This document shows positions 48,925-60,147 of a stretch of DNA of 64,000 bases, piece by piece (positions within the stretch are counted from its first letter, which is position 1; every line of letters begins with the position of its first letter). This DNA is from Microplitis mediator (taxonomy: Eukaryota; Arthropoda; Insecta; Hymenoptera; Braconidae), in NCBI RefSeq assembly GCF_029852145.1, contig NC_079979.1, positions 17,929,901 through 17,993,900 on the forward strand, written 5' to 3'. The notes beneath the pieces are model-generated. The model made no database searches. It was not told where the DNA came from and worked only from the letters and a program-made list of their open reading frames with translations. Made by a program: the position numbers and the translations under genes.

Positions 48925-50015
48925 TATATAAATATATGTGTATATATATTAGTAAAATAAATTCCATATGATGGGCTAATCGTAAAACTGTCTAGACACG
49001 GCGACATGGCCGATTAGTAATATCACAAATTACTCCCTTCAGTCAATCAATGCCTCGCGTGTTTACTCGCCGACCCAAGGCGACTAATATGCAATCAACT
49101 TATTGCTCATATTCATGTCGTCTATAAATAACGGCCACAAATAATGTTCCACTTGTACACATATATACAATTAAATTGGTGTCAATTTATAAATCAAAGC
49201 CATCGACATAAAGAATTTCATTACCAAGCCCGCGAAAAAATTTGAAAATCACTTAAATGTTTAAATTATTTCCAGCGAAAATAAAATTTTGCCGGGTAAT
49301 AACATTTTTTATTACATAATACACATAATGATGATAATAAAAAAGATGGTTTTAAAAAATAAGAGACGTAATAACAAAAAAAAGATGAACGAAAAATTGG
49401 GCGTAACGTCCTCGCCGGGCGCGAAAACTCGTCTCGTGAGTTGGCAGGAAACAGCCGGCAAATTTTCAGAGACGACACCTGGTTGGAGGTGGAACATCAT
49501 CAAAGTAAAAAAGCCACTTGAGAAAGTTGGTTGCGTGTGTTATTTCCCTTGATGATGCGGTGGTATAGTGTACGAAAAAAATAATAATAAAAAACCCGAG
49601 TCGTGGATTCAAAAAAAGTACCCGGAAGAGACTTAATACTTTTATATTATGCTCCTTGGGTAAGAATAACATGGAAATAAAAATAATAATAAATTTAAAT
49701 AAAAGCCAACGATTATTTCGGTAGGCAGAAATAATATTGAGAAAGCTGACGGCAAACTTTTAAGAACCAAAATTTATAAATAGAAACTAAGTGCTGCCCG
49801 GTAATGTTAAACATTTCAAAAATACGTTAAGGGGTTGAACTTTTTCTTGGAAAATTTATGATCTGCAGGATTTTAAAATTTCTAGGGACTTGTCGTTATT
49901 TTTTTCAAATTTTAGTTCTACACAAAAAAAAAAAGGGAATTCTTGGCGCCATTACGAAATGAAAAAAAAATTTTCTTAGGAATAGAAAACATTTCTCAGG
50001 GCGAGAAATCTTTTC
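48925..50015. other. AT-rich intergenic sequence
   Basis: A moderately GC-richer patch at about 49395-49540 is open in several frames, but no splice sites or family motifs were recognised. Confidence 0.45.
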
Positions 50016-50600
50016 TTAACTTCCCGCTAAAAAAAGGGAAGTTATTGGTTTCGGGCCGATTTTTGAAAATCGAGTTTTTATCAGATGTCGACGTTTTGAG
50101 GTCCTAGGAATCGGTGACACGACCGATGACCCAAAGACAACTGATCCCCGACAATTGGTCTTCGACAATTGATCCTTGAGACGATTGATCCGCTGATAAA
50201 ATATACTCACACACATATAAATGTGAAAAATTTGTGTGTGACTATATTTTTTATGTTACACGCACACAAAATTAGTTAAAAAAGGGCGTAATTTTTCACA
50301 TTTAGATGTGTGTGAGTAGATTTTATCGGTGGATCAATTAATGCAAGGATCAATCGTCTTTGGATCAACGGTCAGGTAACCCTAGGAATCTAATCTGACT
50401 ATTCCCGGATGGACGTCCGTGTGTATGTATGTGTGTGTGTGTAAACTCTTTTTGTCTGACGATATCTTTGGAACGAATCAACCGATTTGAACGTACTTGG
50501 TGGCAATCGGAAGTGCTCACCAAAACAGAATTGATTAGATTTTGGGGTAGATCGGTCATGTAGTTTACGAGCTATACGAAGAATAAAAATTAAAAATTTT
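50016..50600 (+). repeat. Repeat with AACTTCCCGC / GGGAAGTT hairpin start, interrupted by the 268-bp element
   Basis: The sequence opens with a small hairpin (AACTTCCCGC, A-run, GGGAAGTT) and continues through GGGCCGATTTTTGAAAATCG. After removal of the insertion it reads on through a GT microsatellite to ACGAGCTATACGAAGAATAA. It looks like a dispersed repeat of unknown class. The single insertion shows only that it predates the 268-bp element. Confidence 0.5.
50113..50380. mobile_element. 268-bp TIR element with perfect 10-bp target duplication
   Basis: It is flanked by CCTAGGAATC at 50103-50112 and 50381-50390. The ends GGTGACACGACCGATGACCC and the inverse of GGATCAACGGTCAGGTAACC form an imperfect inverted repeat with repeated GATCAATTG-type words. 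A 9-10 bp duplication points to a Mutator-like superfamily, but other classes are possible. No ORF is present. Confidence 0.8.
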
Positions 50601-52224
50601 TTTTGTTTTTTGTTTTCTGCATATAACTTATAAACCACTTGCCCAATTCGCCTCAAAATGAAATCAGTTTCAAATCTTGTTGAGCTCTTTGGATTGCCAC
50701 CAAAAACGTTTAAATCGCTTCCCCTGATTGAACAACTGAATTTGACCGAATTAAAAATTTTAATTCTGTTATATTCTGTCGAATTCTGCAAAACAGAATT
50801 CAACAGAATTGAAAATTTGAATTTGAATTAAACAGAATAAAACCGATTTAAAAATTTCAAATTCGTTTTAGTTCAGTTTAATTCGGATTCAGAACCAGAA
50901 ATCGGAGAATTATTTTCGCATTAATCAGAATTAAACCGAATAGAATTATTTAAATTCGTTTTAATTTGGACAAATATTTTACCGGCCTAACAAATTTTTG
51001 AGCTCAAAAATTTACAAGTAATGTTTCCGAGCTCCCTGAGCTCGAAAACCGCGAGAAGTTTTGGGGCTGGCCCGCAGGTCAGGCGGTTTTCAGATTTTTT
51101 TCTCTGATTGACGTCACCAAATCGACTCAAAATTTATAAAGATTTTCTTAAATCTAAAATTTTTTCATCCCGAAATTTTTTTGAAACTAAAATTTTTTGA
51201 AACTACATCGAGGTAAGAAATCTCTGTAGATCTTAATAGAATACAGGATTTAAATCTCCGTAACAAATTTCAACCGGCAGTAAAAAAATTGAAATTAACA
51301 ATCTCGTAAAGGAAAGTCGTAAATAATAGTTAACTGAGAAAATGGATTTTTTCCAGGTGATTTAAAATTTTAAATAAAAGTACAAAGCAGAAATGACGAT
51401 TTTTTTTTTTATTGTTTAGAGTCTAGACAATTTTAAGTCGAATTGGGTACGCACTAGTTTGACTAGTGGGTGTCGATACAGAAATAGATTTATGTTGTCC
51501 CGAACGCGACAGGTATCGATACAAATCAGCTTAAAAAAAAGATCCACAAAAAGAACAAGAGGAAGGAAAGCAAAAAAAAAAAGGTAGAAAAAAAAAAGGA
51601 ATAGTTGTGGGACGAACAATGAACTAGTCGTTCCGCATTCGTTTTACAGGCAAGACGGTTTTGCAAGATTGTCTTATAGATATGCGCGACCGCGATATTC
51701 ATTTCTCAAGTAGATACGTTTAAATAAAATATATATTTATTGAGAAACTTGAACAACTTTTTTTTATTTTTTCGATAAACCGTTTTCTTTAAGTTATTTC
51801 GCGTGTATTGTTATGTATTTGTCCTTTTCCATTTCTTTATTTCATAATAACATATTCTCTAAGAATAAGCTAACTTTCTAGAAAGCCTGTCTTCTTGCGG
51901 TTTTGTGGTATGTACTTTTACTTATATCGTGACATGGGTATTTACTCACTCTTTTTAGTGATTGAGATACTACCCCTTTGTACTTAACTTTAAGAAGACA
52001 CGTGCTATTTATATATTATTACTTATTTACTTCTGTTGGAGAAAATAATGTGGTCAAACATATGTCTCTAAAATCTATTGTATCAAAATCCTTTTATTTA
52101 AAGTAAAAGTTATACTTTCTTTTTAATACATTATACTTATTCAAGTGCATCATATTATTACAATAAAATTTTTACCTTCTCTATATTGATATATAATTTT
52201 ATATATCAATATGCCCGAGGCGAA
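50601..52224. other. AT-rich intergenic sequence with AATTC-rich internal repeats
   Basis: Positions 50740-50960 repeat ACAGAATT / AATTCTGTT and GAATTAAA words in both orientations, probably a decayed inverted-repeat element. No gene. Confidence 0.45.
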
Positions 52225-53105
52225 ATGAGACTAAATTTCGGAAAAAAAAAAATTTTCGCTCGGAAACTTCTTATTTGTGAGTTCTGAGGAAATATGGGGC
52301 AAGTTGGACAATGATACTAAAGTCATCCGACGTCTTACAATTTTTGAAATTTTTTAAAACGACAAATTATTGAAATAAAAATATTTTTAAAAAATGCACA
52401 TGTAGTTTTTAAAATTTTCTACATGTGCATATTTTTAGTTTTTTTCTTTTGCAATTGATTTGTTTAAAAAAAAAGCCGAAAATTTCTAATTGTCTGCTGA
52501 CTTCAGGATCGTAGTTGGATAGTAGGGCCAAAAAAAAATTTTCGCTCGAAAACTTTTTATTTGTGAGTTTTGAGGGAGTATGGGGCAAGTTGGATACTGA
52601 TAGTAAAGTCATCCGACGTCTAACAATTTTTGAAATTCTTTAAGCCGACAAATTATTAAAAAAAAAAATATTTGAAAAAAATGCACCTATAAATTTTTAA
52701 ATTTTCTACATGTGCATATTTTTAGTTTTTTTTTTTTGCAATTGATTTGTTTAAAAAAAAAGCCGAAAATTTCTAACTGTCTGCCAACTTCAGGATCATA
52801 GTTGGATAGTAGGGCCAAAAAAAAATTTTTCGGTAAAAAACTTTTTATTTGTGAGTTTTGAGGGAGTATGAGGCAAGTTGGACACTGATACTAAAGTCAT
52901 CCGACGTCTAACAATTTTTGAAATTTTTTAAACCGACAAATTATTAAAAAAAAAAATATTTGAAAAAAATGCACCTATAGTTTTTTAAATTTTCTACATG
53001 TGCATATTTTTAGTTTTTTTTTTTGCAATTGATTTGTTCCAAAAAATACCAAAAATTTCTAATTGTCTGCTAACTTCAGGATCATAGTTGGACAGTAGGG
53101 CCTTA
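52225..53105 (-). repeat. Three tandem ~287-bp units, each containing the foldback repeat
   Basis: The phrase TTATTTGTGAGTT(C/T)TGAGG recurs at 52271, 52557 and 52845 (286-288 bp). Each unit contains CATCCGACGTC at one side and GTCTGC(T/C)(G/A)ACTTCAGGATC at the other with TTTTCTACATGTGCATATTT between, so the foldback repeat has been amplified here with extra flank. Confidence 0.85.
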
Positions 53106-53765
53106 AAAATTTTGGTAAAAGTAAAAAAAAAATCGATTGGTTGGTTTAAATTTTATATAATAATTTTTTCATTGGCTCATTAAATTCATGTAATTATCCC
53201 GCATGGGTAATAAAAAAATAAATATAAGAAAAAAACATTCTGATAAATGATCACCGAAAAGAAGCACGAACTTTTTTTCGCTAAATCATTTCCGTTAACA
53301 CGTAAAAAACCAAACATATCTAATTCACATCCGGACATTTATTTTCCTATTCACTTTTCAACTTTACCATAAAAAAATTTTTTTTTATTTCATGACCGCG
53401 AATCCAGTCGTTCACAAAAAAGTCCATTTCTCCCCCAGTCAATTTCAATAATACCTCGTGCACTTACTCTCAATTTTCACGATATTTTTTTTTTTTTGTA
53501 AACCGTCCATTACATTATATATTATATACATTAGGGTATTCGATACATGCATACATACATACCAAAAAACTAAAATAAATAAAAAATAACGCAGCTTGCC
53601 AGTTTCGAAGCAGATGAGTTAATGCGTACATGAAAAATTTTTAAATTAAGGGGAGGAGATTAAGGATGATTTTAAAAATAAAAAAGTACATAAATAAAAA
53701 TCAAAGAGAGGAAAATAAATATAAAGAACTTGGAGAAATGGAGAATGAAAATACATAATTTAAAA

Positions 53766-53811
<46 letters not shown>

Positions 53812-54489
53812 TTGATGAGTATATGTACAGCCGGTTTTTCACATCATCCAGCAATCGTTGGTCGCGCAATAGGTACTGCCAACACAGAAATGTAGGAAGT
53901 TACGTATCCTGCACGAACGGTCCATACATAGGTGTAAATATATATAAATATATATTTATATATACTACTGATTGTAGTAGTATCGATGAATCTCAACAGT
54001 AAATACAACAACAAAACAACTAAACCACAAATAAAATCCACAACGACCAAGACGATAGTTAATCGATAAATTTTTACCGACCTTGCATGGCAATATAATC
54101 CTATAACTTTTTTTTATCCAGTTACCTCGTGATCTCGGAGGATGATAGGACTTCCTGGATTAATTATTGATGCCTCATGTTTTCCTCAGCAACGAAAATA
54201 TCCTCAATGTTTCTATTAATTCAAAGGATAACTCATAGCTTGCAAGATACTCGACGCAATAACATGAGTCTTTGGCCGTTCGATACATCGTTTGAAGAGG
54301 TTCAATAATACAGAGCTTCTTATTACCAAAAATCTATACAAGTTTCGTCATTTTTTTTTATGTATTCAGTTTATATGAAGTTTAGAGGAAGATTTTTTTT
54401 AAATTGGCGCCCAGTGAGAGGTAAAATGCTGGTATGTAATAATTAGGGACAAGGTTTTTGCCTTAACGAAATGAATGGTTTGAATGTTT
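53106..54489. other. AT-rich intergenic sequence
   Basis: A (TA)n tract at 53768-53803 and no supported gene. Confidence 0.55.
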
Positions 54490-55185
54490 AATATTACGGC
54501 GAAAATATTGGTCTTATAAAAAAATTTTTAAAACAAAAGTTGTAGGAAATTTTATTTTCTAGAGAAAATGTCTCTTATGATTTTTTTATACGACCAATAT
54601 TTTCATCATAATTTCAAAATTGAGATTCATAATGAATGATTCAAATTTTTGTTAATTATGAAAATCTTAATTTTGAAATTACGGTGAAAATATTGGTCGT
54701 ATAAAAAAATTATAAGAGACATTTTCTTTGGAAAATAAAATTTCCTACAATTTTTATTTAAAAAATTTTTTTATACGGTCAAGATTTTTACCGTAATTAC
54801 AAAATTAAGATTCATAATGAATGATTCAAATTTTTGTTAAATATGAAAACCTTAATTTTGAAATTACGGTGAAAATATTGGTTGTATAAAAAAATTATAG
54901 GAAACATTTTCTCTAGAAAATAAAATTTCCTACAACTTTTATTTGAAAATTTTTTTTATACGGCCAAGATTTTTACCGCAATTACAAAATAAAGATTCAT
55001 AATGAATCATTCAAATTTTTGTTAATTATGAAAATCTTAATTTTGAAATTACGGTGAAAATATTGGTCGTATAAAAAAATCATAAGAGACATTTTCTCTA
55101 GAAAATAAAATTTCCTACAATTTTTATTTAAAAAATTTTTTTATACGGCCAATATTTCCACTGTAATTCCAAAATTTGACACCAT
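54490..55185. repeat. Tandem array of self-complementary ~185-bp units, four copies
   Basis: The phrase TTACGG(T/C)GAAAATATTGG recurs at 54494, 54679, 54864 and 55049, an exact 185-bp period. Each unit also holds the near-inverse CCAATATTTTCATCATAATT or variants, so every unit folds on itself (TACGG..TATAAAAAAATT against AATTTTTTTATACGG). Confidence 0.85.
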
Positions 55186-56788
55186 TAATTACTAATTGTT
55201 ATTTTTAAATAAATGCAAAAATCCTGGTCCTAGTAATAATGTATATAAGTAGCGTTTTTTACTATTAATAATTAGATTACTTAGCTGCTATAATTTTTAT
55301 GACACTAGAGAATATCTTAATTGCGGTCCAACAGATAAGGGCAGTGTAAAGTAACTTGACGGTGTACATTATTAGTAATTAAATAAATCGTTTTGAATTA
55401 CAAGAGCAATACATAAATCAAGTCATTAAAAGGTTTTATCAGCTAGTAAATATATATGATCATTCATATTTTTATAGCTTATTATTGAGGAATCTCTTGA
55501 CCTTACTGTCAATAAGTAATAATTCTTATTTATTTACTCACATACATTCGTAAACATTAGTACGAATACTATGTGGAGATTGTAAATTTAAAAAGTAACG
55601 TGATACTATTAAATTAATAATGCAAATTACAGTACAGTTACATAAAATATTAAAATTTTAATAGTTTCATACGTTTATGAAATCAAATTAATGCTATTGC
55701 ATATACTCGATATGATATGCACGTACATTAATCTTTTTATGCTGAGATATTTTTTTATGATCGCTTGTATGTCTGCGATTTCGTATTGAAATTGATTAAT
55801 TTATCGATACTTGTTTACATTTACTGCGACTATTTTTTTATGCTAAGAATTTTATGTATTAGAATAAACTATTAAGATCAATTATGAGTTATTATAGTCA
55901 ATTGAATAGAAAAAATAATTAAATATGTACAGCAGCTTTATGCGGATGTGTTGGAAGAGGTATGACATGAAACTTATGTTTTCAATTAGCGCAGGAATTT
56001 AAATAAAATTCAGCAAAAAAATGTTTTCAGTTTTTTCCGCTTGATGGGAAGAAATTCGGTAAATTCTTTGATATCTCTAAAGCTGATATATATTTGCTAT
56101 CATATACTTTCATTTTGTGGGTAAAAAATAGTTAAATTTTTTTTTTGTTTCAAAAAGAAATCTATTTGTTCAAAAACCAGTCAAACAGATTTGCGGTTTC
56201 AAAAATTCTGTGTAAAATACCGATGGAGGAAAACGGAGTCCTCCTTTTACCGACTGATAGTCATGTGGACAGCAAATGGTCACCCTGACAGCCGAGTTGG
56301 CGAGAAACTGGCGTCCAACTAACAGCAGCAATTAGACGCCAAGTTGGCCGCAAAAGTTGGTACTGAGTTTCTGAGAAAGTTGGTGGCAAAAGTTGGCTGC
56401 AAAAGTTGCCTTCAATTTTCTCAGAAACTTGCTTTCGAATTGCGACTCTTCCCTGATGTCAACTTTCTGAGAAAATTGGCGGTAACTTGTAGCCAAAAGT
56501 TGCAAAAGCTAGAGTTGTCGACAAATTGTCGTCAAGTTGGTCGCAAACTGATGAATACCAACTTTTTGACCAGCAACTGGTGCTATCAGGGCAGACTGGC
56601 GTAGGTAAGTCAGGTTATTTATTATGCCGATTGATAACAATATCGGTGCCGGACAATAAACTCATACCGGTAAGGAAACTCTCTGTTTTTAGCGGTAACA
56701 AAAAATATTTATGAAAGGTAAAGTATATCTGTCTATACTATTGAATAAAAACACTGCAATTTCTGATAATTTACCAATCAGATAAAAT
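55186..56788. other. Sequence downstream of the aminopeptidase-like gene
   Basis: AT-rich up to about 56210. Then 56280-56610 is a cryptically repetitive, GC-richer stretch built on AAGTTGG / TTGGC(C/G)GCAAA words, which gives a false 86-codon ORF. No gene. Confidence 0.5.
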
Positions 56789-56794
56789 TTTATT
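56789..56794 (-). terminator. Polyadenylation signal AATAAA of the aminopeptidase-like gene
   Basis: On the minus strand AATAAA lies about 35 nt after the TAG stop at 56829, preceded by a T-rich stretch. Position and strand agree with 3' end formation of the aminopeptidase-like gene and support calling 56829-57257 its terminal exon. Confidence 0.65.
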
Positions 56795-56828
56795 CAAATA
56801 AAAAAAAAAACAATACAAAATTTGATGA

Positions 56829-57257
56829 CTAAGCAGTCGACAATCCATTCCGCTTACTATTATTATTATCTTGAATTTTAACAGCCTGGAGATCGGGTTT
56901 TGGAAATTCACATTTATCCGAGTCTGTGCAGGGATCATCTGATAGCGGTTGTGGATAGGGAATGACGGGTTGATGATACAGTACGATCGGAGGATTTTGC
57001 GGAGAATCAGCAGTAATTCCAGTTGAATGAAAAGTTGCGATGGGAACGGGTGTAGATTCTAACTCACTGACATATTGCATCGCTGGCGGTTGAAGATCCC
57101 TTCTTATCGTAAGGCACTTGCCTTGTATCAGGTAACAGTAAGACATTCCCAGGACCGGATTTCCCTGGTACGGTTTTGCTAGATCACGATCTACTGACAG
57201 ATGGGAAGTCAATCCGATAAATGTGTATTTTAGTGGAAATTCACTCTCTATTCCATG
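56829..57257 (-). CDS. M17 leucine-aminopeptidase-like protein, terminal exon with proline-rich tail
   Basis: The last exon has 142 codons and a TAG stop at 56831-56829. It begins HGIESEFPLKYTFIGL after the acceptor GTCATTACAG. Joined to the previous exon it reads ...ALDK-HGIES, continuing the M17 domain to the family's terminal Gly/Asn-Pro-(hydrophobic) stretch (here NPVLGMSYCYL). Family members normally end shortly after this; here about 98 further residues follow. This tail is rich in Pro, Ser, Asp and Gln and ends DNNNSKRNGLSTA. The usual His-(Leu/Ile)-Asp-(Ile/Ala) small-residue motif near the start of this exon looks eroded (YTFIGLTS), so the protein is divergent. A polyadenylation signal follows 35 nt after the stop. 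Confidence 0.75.
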   Translation of the reverse strand, partial: HGIESEFPLKYTFIGLTSHLSVDRDLAKPYQGNPVLGMSYCYLIQGKCLTIRRDLQPPAMQYVSELESTPVPIATFHSTGITADSPQNPPIVLYHQPVIPYPQPLSDDPCTDSDKCEFPKPDLQAVKIQDNNNSKRNGLSTA

Positions 57258-57782
57258 CTGTAATGACATTTTCGAAAAACGGAATACCATTAATTTAAAT
57301 GAAATATTTTTACTATTTTATTTTTATCATTCACTCAACAGTCTTTGTATGAAAAAGTAATAGTACGTCTGACGCTTATGATATATGTACTAAAATGGAT
57401 CAAGTATAACCATAAAACGGTTATATCGGTTGATAGACATTACAGAAACATAAAAATAAATTTGTCGAAAAAAAAAATATATATATACGTATATACATAC
57501 AACAGCACGATAGGTATAATAATAAAAAATAAATGTTAAAATATATCGAGGTTCATAAAAAAATATAATAAAAATATAGTAAGCTCTCACTAGCTGTTCA
57601 AGACTATTTTTATCGCCGATATTACTCTCATTTTTATTTTCTATCATAATTTTATATATACAGGGGAGTAAATTTTACCTCAAGATATGAATTCTCAAAG
57701 GTCACTCAAGAAAATCGAAAATCCCGAATTTCTAAAGCAATCTCTTTTAAAAATTCGCATAGGAATGCAGCATAAACTCCTA

Positions 57783-58399
57783 TACTGTCAAAAATTTTGG
57801 TGTGAAAATTACACCAAAAATTCGGTGTTAAATTTAGGCGTGTGAATTTAAAATTTTTACACCGCCAAACGTGTAAATTTATAATTCATGATAATTTTGC
57901 GTTAAGAAGAAAAATTTAAACACAGTTTAAAAATTTGTGTTAAATTTAACACAAATCACATGTCCCAAACGGTCCACTCAATTTTTTGGGTTAATTTAAC
58001 ACATTATTCTTGTGTCAAACAATAATACGGATTTAAAAATTGTTGAGATCAGACAACACATTAAACTTTAGTTAAATTTACACTTGATGGTGTCAAATAA
58101 TTTACACAAAATATTTAACCATTTAATTTTTATACAAGAACAAAAAATTTTAAACTGTGTATCTAAATAAAATTAATGTAGTTTTTAATTAAATACATAG
58201 TTAAAAATATTCAATGATCGTTTGTTGCTCGTTAATTTAAATTACGAGTAACACGGAATGGTGTCAAAAAGTAGATTACACCGTAGAAAAATTACACGGA
58301 TGGAAAATTCACACCGAGAAAATTTCTCACCGTAATTTCACGCTACACGGCCGTGTAAAGTTCTCTGGGTCCATTTTTACACCGAAATTTTTTACAGTG
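57783..58399 (-). mobile_element. MITE family CACTGTAAAAAATT, copy E
   Basis: 617-bp copy of a five-copy family with inverted ends near CACTGTAAAAAATT, flanked by TA on both sides (57781-57782, 58400-58401), as in Tc1/mariner elements. It is inverted relative to the copy at 3462. Diagnostic interior words include ATCATTGAATATTTTTAA and TTGTTTGACACAAGAATAAT (or their complements). Confidence 0.85.
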
Positions 58400-58401
58400 T
58401 A

Positions 58402-58785
58402 CACAGTAAAAATGGATTCGTCAAAATTAACACATACCGTGTGTAAAACGAACGTTTTACACTTATTTATATGTTACTTTGACATGTTGTGAGTGTTAAA
58501 AAAAGTTACACACGTATACGTTAAAAATAAAAATTTTCCAACAATTCTTTTGTGATGGTCGACATTATTTTTAACATATTCTGTGTGTTGATTTGATAGT
58601 AATATATAAAAAGTGTTACTTTCGAATAAAATGACATTTTTGTGTGCTAAAAAATCAATCGATTGCGACAGTTCAAACAAGATAAATACTGTGTGTTAAA
58701 TTAACACACAAAAGTGTTAAAAATTCAACACTCAGAATTTTAACATATGTTTTTTTTTACACTTTGACGATTCGTTTTTTCTGTG
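58402..58785. mobile_element. TA-flanked MITE (384 bp)
   Basis: Inverted ends CACAGTAAAAATGGATTCG and CGATTCGTTTTTTCTGTG are flanked by TA at 58400-58401 and 58786-58787. The interior is rich in GTGTTAA/TTAACAC words. It abuts the preceding MITE, sharing its TA dinucleotide. Confidence 0.75.
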
Positions 58786-59650
58786 TACATGGCGTTTTCG
58801 AATGGGTTTTCTATGTAAGAATTCAGAAATTCATAGTTTTCTGCACACTCCCATAGAAAATCTATTTCTTATAGGTTGTCAATGAATTCCGTAAAATTCC
58901 ACGCCTACCATTTTGTTATAATAACAATAATAATAAATATATATTTACATAAACTTGAACACTTGTGCAATAAGTCTTAGCCGTTGAATTAAACGTACCG
59001 GTTGGACTGGTAACGAAATTTACGAGTTGGCGAATCTAAACAACTTTAATTCACGACACGACAACTTGGGTAATTAAACCGCTTGAAAATGAGTATAGCT
59101 TTAATAGTAGTTAAAGTAGTAGTAGTAATATCACTATAAAGTCGTCGAGGGTAGCGAGTAGTTTAACGAAAACTCCTCGGCTTAAGATTATTGTCATGAC
59201 CAGAAATTAAAAGAAAACAAAATTTAATTAATATTTTTATCATTCACTCCCGAGTCCGTTTCAATGTCATTAAAATTTGAATAATTATTAATAAAAATAC
59301 ATACTAGAGTATTAATTAACCAAGTTTTGTAATTAGTTAAATTATTGTGCTGTTTGAATGAATACATAAATTTTTCAAGGAGTTCTTATTGAATTTTCAG
59401 TCGAATTGATAAATCAATACGATGCTTCAAGTACATTAATTGTTCCGTTAACTTTTAACGACGTGCTTAAAAAGGACGTAAACGTTAAATGTTTGTTCGA
59501 TTAAAAGTTCTGGCTAATTTTTAGTTGATTGGCATCACCAAACATACTTTCGAATAACACTCAACTTTATTCATCAAGAGCTTTAATTTAGTCTGAGTAT
59601 AAAACGTGTTTATAGAACCGGGTAATGTGTAAATGTGAGGAAATGGATAC

Positions 59651-59890
59651 CTTGTCTAAAGCAGATGTCATTATCAGAAAAGCCGCAGGACTTTGTTGGA
59701 AACGTTCACGTCTTGTTATTGGTACAACAGAACCTCGTTCTATGTCTTCACTCCCTCCAGAAGATGAAAAGGATAAAAAATCTTCACGCCGGAGACGTAC
59801 AGTCTCGAATGGGTCCCCAATCAAATCACCGGAAATTTCGAGTTTTTCGGCGTTATTTACACTACGGGCCACTGCATTATCTATTACGAG
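59651..59890 (-). CDS. M17 leucine-aminopeptidase-like protein, penultimate exon
   Basis: This 240-nt exon (80 codons) begins LVIDNAVARSVNNAEKLEIS after the acceptor TTAAAACCAG (AG at 59892-59891). It ends FLIMTSALDK at a donor AAG followed by GTATCC (59650). Key family words are visible: DPFE, RREDF, a Ser/Gly/Glu-rich linker, and SPAAFLIMTSALDK. In W07G4.4-like M17 proteins this region follows the active-site box directly, so the order, strand and frame fit the flanking exons. The overlapping + strand ORF here is a shadow. The intron upstream of it is 3875 nt and the one downstream 2393 nt; both are phase 0 and both carry MITEs. Confidence 0.88.
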
Positions 59891-60147
59891 CTGGTTTTAA
59901 TTTTAAGTTAGTGTTAAGTTCTTATTATTGACTGCCCTAATTACTGACACATTCATTTTTTTTTGTGACAGACACTTGAAATGTACGACATTTAGCGCCT
60001 ATAGCCGGCAGCTAAAAATAGTAGGTAAGATACAGCTGGTAAAAAAGATACCTAATCGTTCTAATAGTGACGTCATCATCGGATCAAAAAATACTTTTTG
60101 GTTACATGTGCAATAGCAAACGACCAAAAAATATCGAAGTAACTTAA

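Larger units (their letters stand above)
57258..59650 (-). other. Intron of the aminopeptidase-like gene (2393 nt)
   Basis: Phase-0 intron with GTATCC donor and ATTACAG acceptor. It contains two abutting Tc1/mariner-type MITEs (57783-58399 and 58402-58785) and otherwise AT-rich sequence. Nothing else is recognisable. Confidence 0.75.

Noticed and set aside
50399..50803. 134-codon - strand ORF
   Set aside because: It crosses a dispersed repeat and a GT microsatellite (Thr-His repeats) and shows no recognisable domain.
56344..56604. 86-codon ORF with repeated AKVG and RKLA words
   Set aside because: It follows the cryptic AAGTTGG repeat; the pattern arises from the repeat, not from a protein domain.
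59625..59900. + strand ORF with KSSRRRRTVSNGSPIKSPE, looking like a basic protein
   Set aside because: It is the antisense shadow of the aminopeptidase exon 59651-59890, whose - strand frame has family motifs, correct splice sites and phase.
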